From positions 1 to 64,000 of the forward strand of contig JAHXIV010000016.1 of NCBI GenBank assembly GCA_025655455.1: a stretch of 64,000 nt of DNA, in the 5' to 3' direction. Source of the DNA: a gamma proteobacterium symbiont of Taylorina sp. (GTDB lineage: Bacteria > Pseudomonadota > Gammaproteobacteria > GRL18). A program made the translations under genes and the position numbers. The number at the start of each line of letters is the position of its first letter. The stretch's first letter is position 1. The notes beneath the pieces were generated by a model. The model was not told the DNA's origin. It saw only the letters and a list, made by a program, of their open reading frames with translations, and did not search any database. Below are positions 47,249 to 57,252 of this stretch, piece after piece.

Positions 47249-47309
47249 GTCCGCGCAAAATCCCTCCCCTTTAAAGAGGGAAGGAACTTGATCGCATGGA
47301 CTTATTGAG
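47241..47309. repeat. Nested inverted repeat over the phosphomannomutase stop
   Basis: CTCAATAAGTCC (47241-47252) and GGACTTATTGAG (47298-47309) are perfect 12-base mirrors. Inside, TCCCTC (47261-47266) pairs with GAGGGA (47276-47281). The left arm contains the stop codon of the upstream gene (TAA at 47246). This may be a terminator-like stem or a small mobile repeat. A short frame read through it (from 47296) is not a gene. Confidence 0.65.
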
Positions 47310-47441
47310 AATTACTGTATCGGATTTAATTTATAAGTGTAAAAAGTCACTTTATGTTTTTCCTTTAAGTACTATAGTTATTTTTTTTATTGCCGATAAA
47401 ATCAAAGAATCACATTGTAAATTTAAAGCCAGGAACCCCCT

Positions 47442-49400
47442 ATGTTCAATATTAGTATTAAAGCAAAACTATACACTCTATTAGCCATTGTCATAGGAAT
47501 ACTCCTGCTTTCATCCATGATGACCTATCGTTCAATAACCCCTATACAGAAAGAGTGGGACTTTTATCTTGACAATGTAGCCAAACGTCAGGGTTTATTA
47601 ATGGATATTAAAGCCCAGTTCGGCTTTGGCGGCACCATACATAATTTTAAAAATTACATATTACGCGGTACAGAAAAATATTATGACCGTCTTGACAATG
47701 ACTTTAGAAAACTCAATCAGGCTATTAATGCTTATTTAAATTTATCCGATATCAGCCATACTGAAAAACAGGCCTTAAACGATATAAAATCAGTTGTCGA
47801 GGCTTATAAAGCCCAAACAACGATTGCCCATCAATTAATTAATGACGGGAAAAAAGCTGAAGAAGTGGATACCATAGTTAAAGTCAATGATAACCCGGCT
47901 TTTAAAGCTTTTGTTGTATTAGATGAAGCCTACAATGAGTTAACCAGTACGGCATCAATCAATTTAACACAAGACATTGATACAACAATTTCCTCTGTCA
48001 TATGGGCATCATTGATTCTAATTCTGATTATTGCCGCATCAATCTTTTTACTTACCAGAGTCATTGTCCGACGCCTGCATGATGTACAGCAGACATTACA
48101 TGATATTGAAGACACTAATGATATCGGAATACGTCTTGAGACTGAACAAAATGACGAAATCAGTAATGTATTTAACTCCCTGAATAAGCTGCTGGACAGT
48201 TTTGGTATCATGATTAAAAATATTATCAGCGCTTCGGTAGAGGTGGGTATTGAATCTTCCAATCAGGCCGCTATTGTCGAACAAACAGTTAAAGGCGTTC
48301 ATCAGCAAACTCAAAAAATCAGCCTGGCCACAGAATCCATGCAGCACATGAGTGAAACCGTACAAAATGTATCAATTAATGCGGAACAGGCGGTCTCAGC
48401 AGCTCAATTAGCTTCTGAGGGTATTGCAATCGGCAGCCAGCAAATGTCGAAAATGATTCAAACCATGACAAATTTAAGTCAGAGTATTGAATCAGCCAGT
48501 CAAACTATTTCACAATTAGAACAGGAAAGTCAGCAGATCAGTTCTGTTTTAGAGGTCATTCATGCAATATCGGAGCAAACTAATTTATTAGCTCTCAATG
48601 CAGCCATTGAGGCTGCACGGGCAGGTGAACAGGGTCGGGGTTTTGCCGTGGTCGCTGATGAAGTACGCGCTCTGGCTGCCCGGACAAAAGATTCGACCGA
48701 TGAAATCAGGCAAATGATAGAACGCTTGCAAAATCAGGTAAAAAGCGCTGTAAAAGTCATGGACACCAGTCGACAAAATACCAGTGACAGCTCTATTCAG
48801 GCCAGTGAAACCGGCAGTACCCTGAATAAAGTTTCCAGTGATATTAGTGATATGTCTCAATCCATGAGCCAAATTGCCACCACATCAGGTGAGCAGTTTC
48901 AGGTTTCATTACAAATGGGAGAGTATATTACTGCCATTTCAGAAGTCGCTGTCAATACAGCTCAATTTGCAGATGACACACTCATTGCCACCGGACATAT
49001 CGGAGAAAAAACAGAGCAGCTTCGTCAAGCAGCTACCCAGTTTAAAATTAATGACAATATCAGTCAGCTGGAGCAGGCAAAAGCAGCACATCTGGCCTGG
49101 AGAAGTAAATTAATGTCCTATCTCAGTGGCAAACTGACCATTGATAGTCAGCAATTAAATTCTCATCGGGACTGTATTTTAGGGCAATGGTATTACAACG
49201 AGGGCCTGCAGCAGTTTAGCCATATTCCTGAGATGAAAGAGCTGGAACCACCTCATGAAGCAATCCACCGGGTCATTCATGATGTGATAAAATTAAAGAC
49301 TGATGGAAACAATGAAAAGGCCATGCAGGAATTTGAAAAAATCACTCCGCTTTCGCAACAGATTGTAACGATTATTGACCAGATTATTAATAAGATATAA
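47442..49400 (+). CDS. Methyl-accepting chemotaxis protein with CZB domain
   Basis: A 652-residue chemoreceptor with two membrane helices (about 8-28 and 180-203) around a periplasmic four-helix sensor, a HAMP segment, a cytoplasmic signalling hairpin (tip [20 protein letters not shown], then [15 protein letters not shown]), and a C-terminal chemoreceptor zinc-binding domain (about 545-625) with [18 protein letters not shown] and HEAIHRVIH. The CZB domain senses zinc or oxidant in other bacteria. The start has AGGA upstream. The following hybrid kinase has a similar helical sensor. Confidence 0.93.
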   Translation: MFNISIKAKLYTLLAIVIGILLLSSMMTYRSITPIQKEWDFYLDNVAKRQGLLMDIKAQFGFGGTIHNFKNYILRGTEKYYDRLDNDFRKLNQAINAYLNLSDISHTEKQALNDIKSVVEAYKAQTTIAHQLINDGKKAEEVDTIVKVNDNPAFKAFVVLDEAYNELTSTASINLTQDIDTTISSVIWASLILILIIAASIFLLTRVIVRRLHDVQQTLHDIEDTNDIGIRLETEQNDEISNVFNSLNKLLDSFGIMIKNIISASVEVGIESSNQAAIVEQTVKGVHQQTQKISLATESMQHMSETVQNVSINAEQAVSAAQLASEGIAIGSQQMSKMIQTMTNLSQSIESASQTISQLEQESQQISSVLEVIHAISEQTNLLALNAAIEAARAGEQGRGFAVVADEVRALAARTKDSTDEIRQMIERLQNQVKSAVKVMDTSRQNTSDSSIQASETGSTLNKVSSDISDMSQSMSQIATTSGEQFQVSLQMGEYITAISEVAVNTAQFADDTLIATGHIGEKTEQLRQAATQFKINDNISQLEQAKAAHLAWRSKLMSYLSGKLTIDSQQLNSHRDCILGQWYYNEGLQQFSHIPEMKELEPPHEAIHRVIHDVIKLKTDGNNEKAMQEFEKITPLSQQIVTIIDQIINKI

Positions 49401-49451
49401 ACCCATAATCCAAATCATTGCCAAATAAATTATCGAGATATTAGTTAGAAA

Positions 49452-52187
49452 ATGAAAATTTCTATTATATGGCGACTCATTGTTAGTTTTAGTATTTTAA
49501 TTGCCCTTACCTCTTTTTTAGGTTGGAAAAACCTGAAGGTTATGAATGATCTGAGCTTTCAAACTAAACAAATGTATGAACATCCTTTTGTTGTCAGTAA
49601 CCAGAGCCGTAACATTGCTATTAACATCCTTAAAGTCAGTAATTTATTTGAAAAAGCACTACGTAGTAAGAAACAGAGTGAAATCTTTATAATTGATGCT
49701 GAACTTAATATGGCGCTTAAAAATCTTCAGTCACATACTAAAACAATTGATAATGAATTGTTAGGTGATAGAACAGTTTTAAATTCATATTTAGACGGGT
49801 ATGAAAACTGGATCGTGTCAGAGCAGAAATTATTGAGTCTATTAAAATCAGGAGAGTTTGATAAAGCACTATATACTTTCAATAATGAATATAGTCAAAA
49901 TGAAAAAGCCATTTTAAAAAATATAACAGCATTAGGTCGCCATGCGGATGGATTTGCCAGGAAATTTTTTGATGCCAGTCAGTTAAATGTAAAAGATGCG
50001 ATTTGGAGTTCTATTTTTATTTTAGGCATTATTAGTGTTTCAGCTATTATTTTTGTCTGGCTTATGATTATCTGGCTTATTCGACCAATTAAAGATCTTA
50101 AGTTTATTATAGAAAATATCGCTATTGGTGATACCTCACACCAGGTTTCTGGAATTTATCGTAGTGATGAGTTAGGCGACATTAGCCGTTCTATTGCTAA
50201 TTTAAGCAAAAATATTGAATCTATCACCACTCATGCCCAGCATATTGCTGATGGTGATTATACGATAAAACTAACACCAAAGTCTGATAGAGATCAGTTA
50301 GCACTGGCCATGCAGACAATGACAAAAAATCTACGTGAAATATCAGAGCATAATAATAAAGTAGAATGGTTACAGCATGGTGCGGTGGATATTGCAAATG
50401 TATTAAGAGATGATAAGAGTCTTGATGAATTCAGTGAAAATCTCCTTAAAGTTATTGTTGAATATACATCAGCTCAAATGGGCACACTATACACTTATAT
50501 TGAGAATTCATCTGAAAATTGTTTACAGTTAAATGCTACTTATGCCTGTCTGCGACAAAACAATTTAGACACAAATATTAAGATAGGTGATGGTATTGTA
50601 GGACAAGCGGCTAAGGAAGGAAAAATCATTGTATTAGAATCACTGCCTGAAGATTATATGCAGATTAAATCCAGCATAGGTCAACGTACTCCAGATAATT
50701 TAATTGTTATCCCCTTTTTATTTCAGGAACAATTGCGAGGAGTCATTGAGCTGGGATATTTTGGTAAAATCAATGTTCAAAGTATTGAGCTGTTAGAAAA
50801 TATAAGAAAGAGTATCGGCATTGCTTATGAGAATATTTTTTCTAAAGTGAAACTCAATAATGCACTCAATGAGTCACAATCTATTTATAAAACATTACAG
50901 GCACAGGAAGAAGAGTTAAAAGTGACTAATGTACAATTAGTTAAACAAAGTTCAGAGTTAAAAAAGAGAGCAAGAGAGATCGAAGATTCAAGCAAATATA
51001 AGTCAGAATTTTTAGCCAATATGAGCCATGAACTTCGTACTCCACTCAATAGTTTACTGCTTCTTTCACAATCACTGGTCAATAATGATGAGAGTAACCT
51101 GAGTGAAGATGAAGTTGATTCGGTGCAAGTAATACATGATAGCGGTCAGCATTTACTCTCTTTAATTAATGATATATTAGATATTTCAAAAGTTGAAGCA
51201 GGTCAGATGGTTCTCCATAGTGAGTCTATTGAAGTCAGTGATCTTATCAATTCACTCAATCAACGCTTTGTTCATATGGCACAAGACAAAAATATTACCT
51301 TTGATTTTACTATAGAAGAGAACACACCTGCATATTTTTCCAGTGATCGAACAAAAGTTGAGCAAATATTGACCAACCTTATTGGTAACGCCATCAAATT
51401 TACCAGTGATGGCAGAGTATGTTTATCCATTGCTAAAGACAATCATAATCTTGTTTTCAAAGTTACTGATACGGGTATTGGAATAATAAAAGATAAACAG
51501 ACAACAATTTTTGAGGCATTTAAACAAATTGATGGTTCAACGACAAGAAATTATGGCGGCACAGGTTTAGGGCTTTCTATTGTCACAAAATTTACACATT
51601 TACTAAAAGGTGATATTAGTATTGATAGTGATTTAGGACGAGGGAGTACTTTTACGCTAACAATACCCTATTTAACAGCAGCAGATATGAAATTTGACAT
51701 AAAAAAAACAGAGAGGAAAAGAGATAATTACTTAACTGGCAATAAAGCCGGTTTGATCACCCGGAAACAAGAAATACCATCCATTAATTCTTCTGACTTA
51801 AACAATAAAACAGTACTAATCGTGGATGATGATATTCGTAATGTTTTTTCGTTAGCCACTATTCTTCGAAAAAACAAACTGAATGTTCAGTTAGCATCCA
51901 CTGGTGAAAAGGCCTTAAATATTTTAACTAAAAAAGCAGATATTGATATTATACTTATGGATATTATGATGCCGGAGATGGATGGTTATGAAACTACACA
52001 AAAAATTCGCCGACAGGAAGCTTATCAAGAGATACCTATACTTGCTTTAACAGCCAATGCAATGAAAGGTGATAAAGAAAAATGTTTAGCATCAGGTGCT
52101 AATGATTATCTATCTAAACCAGTAGATATTAAGCAGTTGTTAGTCATGATGCAGAAGTGGTTATTAGAGCCTGGTGATATCAATTAA
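49452..52187 (+). CDS. Membrane hybrid histidine kinase (4HB-HAMP-GAF-HisKA-HATPase-REC)
   Basis: A 911-residue kinase with two membrane helices (about 8-24 and 182-205) enclosing a helical periplasmic sensor like the 4HB_MCP type. HAMP-like segments follow, then GAF (about 305-460), a coiled coil, HisKA with His526 in ANMSHELRTP, a GHKL ATPase ([13 protein letters not shown]), and a receiver with Asp837 in LMDIMMPEMDGYE. It starts 51 bases after the chemoreceptor and ends 47 bases before the REC-kinase at 52235. Its output partner is not evident; the neighbour is the most likely. Confidence 0.92.
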   Translation: MKISIIWRLIVSFSILIALTSFLGWKNLKVMNDLSFQTKQMYEHPFVVSNQSRNIAINILKVSNLFEKALRSKKQSEIFIIDAELNMALKNLQSHTKTIDNELLGDRTVLNSYLDGYENWIVSEQKLLSLLKSGEFDKALYTFNNEYSQNEKAILKNITALGRHADGFARKFFDASQLNVKDAIWSSIFILGIISVSAIIFVWLMIIWLIRPIKDLKFIIENIAIGDTSHQVSGIYRSDELGDISRSIANLSKNIESITTHAQHIADGDYTIKLTPKSDRDQLALAMQTMTKNLREISEHNNKVEWLQHGAVDIANVLRDDKSLDEFSENLLKVIVEYTSAQMGTLYTYIENSSENCLQLNATYACLRQNNLDTNIKIGDGIVGQAAKEGKIIVLESLPEDYMQIKSSIGQRTPDNLIVIPFLFQEQLRGVIELGYFGKINVQSIELLENIRKSIGIAYENIFSKVKLNNALNESQSIYKTLQAQEEELKVTNVQLVKQSSELKKRAREIEDSSKYKSEFLANMSHELRTPLNSLLLLSQSLVNNDESNLSEDEVDSVQVIHDSGQHLLSLINDILDISKVEAGQMVLHSESIEVSDLINSLNQRFVHMAQDKNITFDFTIEENTPAYFSSDRTKVEQILTNLIGNAIKFTSDGRVCLSIAKDNHNLVFKVTDTGIGIIKDKQTTIFEAFKQIDGSTTRNYGGTGLGLSIVTKFTHLLKGDISIDSDLGRGSTFTLTIPYLTAADMKFDIKKTERKRDNYLTGNKAGLITRKQEIPSINSSDLNNKTVLIVDDDIRNVFSLATILRKNKLNVQLASTGEKALNILTKKADIDIILMDIMMPEMDGYETTQKIRRQEAYQEIPILALTANAMKGDKEKCLASGANDYLSKPVDIKQLLVMMQKWLLEPGDIN

Positions 52188-52234
52188 TTATTTAAATTTT
52201 TAAACAATTAGGTACTTATATGGAGATATCCATT

Positions 52235-53452
52235 ATGAATAGCAATATTTTCTTATCAAACAAACCATCATTACTCATTGTTGATGATGATGAAAGAAAT
52301 CTTAAGACAACTCAAAAGGTTTTACAAAAACTGGATATCATTATACATACAGCTATTTCTGGAGAGGAAGCATTAACTCATATTATTAATACAAAATACT
52401 TTCTAATTCTAATGGATGTGCAAATGCCTGATATGGATGGTTTTGAGACACTCAGACTCATCCGAAGTCACGATGATTTTAAATATATTCCAGTCATTTT
52501 TTTAACAGCGATTAACAAGGAGGATAAATATGTTAAAAAAGGATATAAAGAAGGTGCTGTTGATTATATTTTCAAACCATTTAATGTGGAAATACTCATC
52601 AGTAAAATCAATATTTTTTTACAGATATATATTCAAAAACAAAGTATTTCTCAACACACACAACTCCTTGAAGAACTGGTACAAGATAGAATCAAAGCAG
52701 AAGATAAAGCATATAAAGCACAAGAGATTGCTGAGTATGCCAATCAATGTAAATCAGAATTTTTATCCAACATGAGTCATGAGTTGAGAACACCTCTCAA
52801 TGCAATTCTTGGCTTTAGTCAGTTATTACAACTAAATGATGATAACCTTAATCAGGAACAACAAGCTAATGTAAATGAAATTTTATCAGCTGGTAAGCAT
52901 TTATTGGGGCTTATTGATGAGATTTTAAATTTATCTCAAATTGAATCTGGAAAAATAGAAATATTAATAGAAGAGGTTGATCTTGATGATGTGCTGAAAC
53001 AATGTTTGTCATTAATAAAACCTCAGATTGATAAACAGCAACTCGAATTAATCGATAACATTAGTAATAAAGAATATAGAATTCAAGCAGATTTTCTTCG
53101 CATAAAACAAGTTTTACTAAACCTTTTATCCAATGCAATAAAATATAATAGTGAGCACGGTCATATCATACTGGATAGTGAAATAATTAATACATCCAGG
53201 GAATCACAGGGCAAGCAAAGTCTACGAATTAGTGTGACCGATAAGGGTGATGGTTTATCAAAAGAGGATATTGCCAGATTATTTTCTCCCTTTGTTCGGT
53301 TCAATGTAAAAGTTCATATAGAAGGCACAGGAATCGGCCTGGTCATCACTAAAAAGTTGGTTGAGCTTATGGATGGAAGTATTGGCATCACCAGCGCTGT
53401 AGGAGAAGGCAGCACTTTTTGGGTTGAGTTGCCATTGAGCTGTAATAAGTAA
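52235..53452 (+). CDS. REC-histidine kinase, soluble
   Basis: A 405-residue protein from the ATG at 52235, which has GGAG nine bases upstream; a preceding ATG at 52220 contains that ribosome site and is unlikely. Domains are a receiver (about 10-125) with Asp61 in LMDVQMPDMDG, a helical linker, HisKA with His182 in SNMSHELRTP, and a GHKL ATPase with GTGIGLVITKKL. No membrane part is present. It resembles phosphorelay kinases driven by another kinase, presumably the upstream hybrid. It converges with polA, leaving 15 bases. Confidence 0.9.
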   Translation: MNSNIFLSNKPSLLIVDDDERNLKTTQKVLQKLDIIIHTAISGEEALTHIINTKYFLILMDVQMPDMDGFETLRLIRSHDDFKYIPVIFLTAINKEDKYVKKGYKEGAVDYIFKPFNVEILISKINIFLQIYIQKQSISQHTQLLEELVQDRIKAEDKAYKAQEIAEYANQCKSEFLSNMSHELRTPLNAILGFSQLLQLNDDNLNQEQQANVNEILSAGKHLLGLIDEILNLSQIESGKIEILIEEVDLDDVLKQCLSLIKPQIDKQQLELIDNISNKEYRIQADFLRIKQVLLNLLSNAIKYNSEHGHIILDSEIINTSRESQGKQSLRISVTDKGDGLSKEDIARLFSPFVRFNVKVHIEGTGIGLVITKKLVELMDGSIGITSAVGEGSTFWVELPLSCNK

Positions 53453-53467
53453 AGTAATCAAATATAG

Positions 53468-56248
53468 CTAATGTGCCTCATCCCAATTATCACCAATCCC
53501 TGCTTCTACAATAAGTGGTACTTTAAGCTGAGCGGCATTGCTCATAATTGTAGTAATTTTTGCAACAGACTGCTCAAGTATCATTTCAGGCACTTCAAAA
53601 ACCAGTTCATCATGCACTTGCATGGTCATCAGTATTCCCGCAAAGGGTGCGCCTGAAACGGCTTCATTGATCAGCCATTGATCCATATCCAGCATTGCCC
53701 GTTTAATAATATCTGCTGCACTACCCTGCATCGGGGCATTAATTGCACTGCGCTCTGCATATTGACGACGCTGGCCATTGCTTGAATTAATCTCAGGAAT
53801 ATAGAGTCGACGACCAAATACCGTTTCAACATAACCCTGTTCTTTTGCTAATTCACGCATACTATCCATATAGATTTTAACACCCGGATAACGATCGAAA
53901 TAACGATTAATATAACCCTGTGCATCCCCACGGCTGATATCCAACTGTTTAGCCAGGCCAAAAGCTGACATACCATAAATCAGACCAAAGTTGATAGCTT
54001 TGGCACTACGCCTTTGTTCTATGCTAACCGATTCAACATCCACTGAAAAAACTTCTGCTGCAGTAGCCTTATGTACATCTATGCCTTGCTCAAAAGCATT
54101 GAGTAAGCCTGTATCTTCTGAAAGATGAGCCATAATACGTAATTCAATCTGAGAGTAATCTGCTGCAACAATTTTTTTACCCGGGGGAGCAATAAATGCC
54201 TGGCGTATTTTTCGTCCCTGCGCTGAACGAATGGGAATATTCTGCAAGTTGGGATCCGTCGATGATAAACGCCCCGTAACCGCCACAGCCTGATTATAAG
54301 AAGTATGTACCCGGCCGGTCTTTACATTTATCTGCAGCGGTAATTTATCAGTATAAGTTGATTTGAGTTTTGCCAGAGAACGATGTTCTAATATGAGCTT
54401 CGGCATCGGATAATCCAGTGCCAGCTCTTGCAAGACTGATTCAGCAGTTGAAGGCTGTCCTTTAGGTGTCTTTGATTTAACCGGCAATGCCATTTTTTCA
54501 AATAAAATATGTTGAATTTGCTTGGGTGATGCCATATTGAAAGTTTCATCAGCCATTGCAAATGCCTGTTTTTCAATCTCTTTTATTTTGTGTGCAATAT
54601 CCTGACTTTGTTGTTGTAATAAAGCGGCATCAACTAAAACACCATTGCGTTCAATACGTGACAACACGGATAACAGCGGTAATTCCACTGTCTGAAATAG
54701 TTTTTTCAAACTCGCTTGTTTCTGTAGTTTTGGCCATAAGGTCTCATGCAAACGCAAGGTAATATCAGCATCTTCTGCAGCATAGGGAGCAGCCTGAGCG
54801 ACGGACACTTCATCAAAACGTAATTGTTTAGCACCCTTGCCGGCAACCTCTTCATATTTTGTAGTTTGATAGGTCAGATATTTCAATGCCAGAGCATCCA
54901 TATTATGCCGTGTTGCTGTACTGTCTAAAACATAGGATTCCAACATGGTATCAAAGGCAATCCCTTGTAAATCAACATCATGATTAAGCAACACATTTCG
55001 ATCATACTTTAGATTTTGCCCTACTTTGGCTTTTTCAGGATTTTCAAGCAGAGGCTTCAGACGCAGCAGAATATCTTGTCGATCCAATTGCTCAGGACAT
55101 TCCACATCTTTATGGATGAATGGAACATAGGCAGCCTGACCACTTTCAACAGCAAAGGAAACACCGACAATTTCTGCCTGCATAGAGTCCAGAGAGGTCG
55201 TTTCTGTATCAAAGGCAAAGAGTTCAGAGCATTGTAATTTCCTTTCCCAAAGATCAAAGGTTTGCCAATCTGTAATGGTGGTATAGTGACCTCTGGTATC
55301 ATTTTGAGGTTGCGGATCTTCATCCATAAGTAAGTCTTGCTGCGTTCCTGCAAATTCTTTAGTCAGTAATTGTGATAACCATGTTTTAAATTCCAGTTCA
55401 CTATATAATAATTTTAATTGTTCATTGTCCGCTGGAACTAAACACAACTGTGCAATGCTTTCATCCAGTTCAACATCCAGTTTAATAGTGACGAGTTGGT
55501 AGGAGAGTTTCAATTGTTCAAGCGAGTTACGCAGATTCTCCCCCACTTTTCCTTTAAATTGTTCTGCATGATTAATAATATTATCAACACTATGAAACTC
55601 TGACAACCATTTCACAGCTGTTTTAGGGCCAACTTTAGCTACTCCGGGCACATTATCAGAGGTATCACCAATTAAAGATAAATAGTCGATAATCTGCTCT
55701 GGATTAACACCAAATTTTTTATTAACTCCGGCAATATCCATAATTTGATTTTTCATGGTATCCACTAAAGAAACCTGCTCATTCACCAGTTGAGCCATAT
55801 CCTTATCACCGGTAGAAATAATGACTTCAAGCCCCTGTTCTACAGCCTGGACAGCCAGAGTCCCAATCACATCATCCGCCTCCACACCCGGCACGGCAAT
55901 TAAAGGAAAGCCCAGCGCCTTAATCAGCTGATGTAAAGGCTGAATCTGAGCGCGTAAATCATCCGGCATTGAGGGACGATTTGCCTTGTATTCAGCATAC
56001 ATTTCGTCGCGAAAGGTTTTTCCTTTTGCATCAAAGATCACCGCTACTCTTTGTGTTGGATAATCATTGAGTAAGCGTTTCAACATATTCACTACGCCAT
56101 AAATTGCGCCAGTTGCAAGACCTTTGGAATTAGTTAATTCCGGCATAGCATGAAAAGCCCTGTACAGATAGGAAGATCCATCCACCAGCACCAGTTGCTT
56201 CTCTTTCGTATTGCTTTTTTTATTACTTGCTATTGATTGTATAGGCAT
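53468..56248 (-). CDS. polA: DNA polymerase I
   Basis: A 926-residue polymerase with all three activities. The 5'-3' exonuclease domain (about 1-290) has LVLVDGSSYLYRAFHAM and VPGVEADDVIG. The 3'-5' exonuclease (about 320-500) keeps FDTETTSLD. The polymerase domain has motif A DYSQIELRIMAHLS, motif B RRSAKAINFGLIYGMSAFGL and motif C MQVHDELVFEV. It serves in repair and Okazaki-fragment processing. Its neighbours are unrelated, and there is no sign of operon coupling with the regulator upstream. Confidence 0.98.
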   Translation of the reverse strand: MPIQSIASNKKSNTKEKQLVLVDGSSYLYRAFHAMPELTNSKGLATGAIYGVVNMLKRLLNDYPTQRVAVIFDAKGKTFRDEMYAEYKANRPSMPDDLRAQIQPLHQLIKALGFPLIAVPGVEADDVIGTLAVQAVEQGLEVIISTGDKDMAQLVNEQVSLVDTMKNQIMDIAGVNKKFGVNPEQIIDYLSLIGDTSDNVPGVAKVGPKTAVKWLSEFHSVDNIINHAEQFKGKVGENLRNSLEQLKLSYQLVTIKLDVELDESIAQLCLVPADNEQLKLLYSELEFKTWLSQLLTKEFAGTQQDLLMDEDPQPQNDTRGHYTTITDWQTFDLWERKLQCSELFAFDTETTSLDSMQAEIVGVSFAVESGQAAYVPFIHKDVECPEQLDRQDILLRLKPLLENPEKAKVGQNLKYDRNVLLNHDVDLQGIAFDTMLESYVLDSTATRHNMDALALKYLTYQTTKYEEVAGKGAKQLRFDEVSVAQAAPYAAEDADITLRLHETLWPKLQKQASLKKLFQTVELPLLSVLSRIERNGVLVDAALLQQQSQDIAHKIKEIEKQAFAMADETFNMASPKQIQHILFEKMALPVKSKTPKGQPSTAESVLQELALDYPMPKLILEHRSLAKLKSTYTDKLPLQINVKTGRVHTSYNQAVAVTGRLSSTDPNLQNIPIRSAQGRKIRQAFIAPPGKKIVAADYSQIELRIMAHLSEDTGLLNAFEQGIDVHKATAAEVFSVDVESVSIEQRRSAKAINFGLIYGMSAFGLAKQLDISRGDAQGYINRYFDRYPGVKIYMDSMRELAKEQGYVETVFGRRLYIPEINSSNGQRRQYAERSAINAPMQGSAADIIKRAMLDMDQWLINEAVSGAPFAGILMTMQVHDELVFEVPEMILEQSVAKITTIMSNAAQLKVPLIVEAGIGDNWDEAH

Positions 56249-56314
56249 TGACTGTACCAGCTTCCTTAGGGACTTGTTTTTCTGAAGGTGCTAAGCATAA
56301 CACGAGCTGAGTTA

Positions 56315-57007
56315 TTATATCTCTAGTTTATTTTCATCAACTTGAGCATGATTATTTTCCAGCAGTTTTAACCAACCATTACGTTTAAATTCAGCAGTAA
56401 CCTTACTGGCACTTTCCGTGGTAATTCCCAATATATTCCCAATATCTTCACGTGTCGGCATATAAAAGGTATCATCCAGTGAATTTTTCGAAAGTAGAAG
56501 TAATAAGCGTGAGACTCGTGTTCTGATTTTTCCTGTTGACAATTGTGTTATCCAGAGATCAGCCATATTAAGCATTTTCTGCCAACGGGCGATTAATGCA
56601 TTATGGATTCCAGGGCTGTTCTGCTGCAGCAGTGTGATAACAGAATGAGGAATGCGACAAAGCTGAACAGGATCAAGAGTAATTGCTTTATGCTCTGCCA
56701 CTTGTGTATTCAAACTTTCAATACCCAGCAGTTCACCCTGACCTAAAATTCGTACAATTCTTAAATTTCCATCCGGCAGATATTGTACCAATTTGACCAG
56801 ACCACTGCGAATAGTATAGACAAATTCCATATGATCACTTTGACCATAGACGATAGATCCGGGTTTATAACTGATGTCATCAATTGGCTGGTGTATTTGA
56901 TCAAAATCTGACTTTTGTAAATCTGAAAATAAAACCAGATGACGAATTGCACAATTTTCGCAACGTTCAGCTCCCTTCCAGGCATTTCCAATTTGAGTGG
57001 TTTTCAT
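56315..57007 (-). CDS. Crp/Fnr-family regulator with an incomplete FNR cysteine set
   Basis: A 230-residue regulator with an N-terminal Cys motif, a cNMP-binding-like beta barrel (about 40-130), a dimer helix and a C-terminal helix-turn-helix (TREDIGNILGITTESASKVT, about 183-202). Cys16 and Cys19 (RCENCAIRHL) and Cys117 (QLCRIPHS) align with E. coli FNR Cys20, Cys23 and Cys122, but the position of Cys29 is Val25. Three of four cluster ligands are thus kept; His23 could substitute. It is divergent from the multiheme cluster, which it may control. Confidence 0.87.
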   Translation of the reverse strand: MKTTQIGNAWKGAERCENCAIRHLVLFSDLQKSDFDQIHQPIDDISYKPGSIVYGQSDHMEFVYTIRSGLVKLVQYLPDGNLRIVRILGQGELLGIESLNTQVAEHKAITLDPVQLCRIPHSVITLLQQNSPGIHNALIARWQKMLNMADLWITQLSTGKIRTRVSRLLLLLSKNSLDDTFYMPTREDIGNILGITTESASKVTAEFKRNGWLKLLENNHAQVDENKLEI

Positions 57008-57022
57008 AGTTTATTCATTATA

Positions 57023-57038
57023 ATTGAAATTTTTCAAT
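57023..57038. promoter_or_regulatory. Possible FNR/CRP-type box
   Basis: ATTGAA, four bases, TTCAAT forms a dyad with the spacing of FNR sites (TTGAT-N4-ATCAA; here TTGAA-N4-TTCAA). It lies 16 bases from the regulator start and 214 bases from the cytochrome start, in the divergent region. Autoregulation is the simplest reading. Confidence 0.4.
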
Positions 57039-57252
57039 GTAATTTTATTTTTTTATAAATAGAATTACCTGAATTGTCTTTATTTTATGTTTTTTCACGT
57101 ATAAACTGAACATAATAACAAAAATAACCAATAAAAATAATAAATGTATTAGCAATCCTACTATTTATGCCAATACTAAAAATTTAAATAATAATAAAAC
57201 GCCCAATCTTTTTTGTTATGAGATTGGAAATATTTTATCAAAGGGGAAAAAG

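Noticed and set aside
47296-47484. 62-residue open frame upstream of the chemoreceptor
   Set aside because: It begins inside the inverted repeat, overlaps the chemoreceptor start and has no ribosome site or family resemblance.
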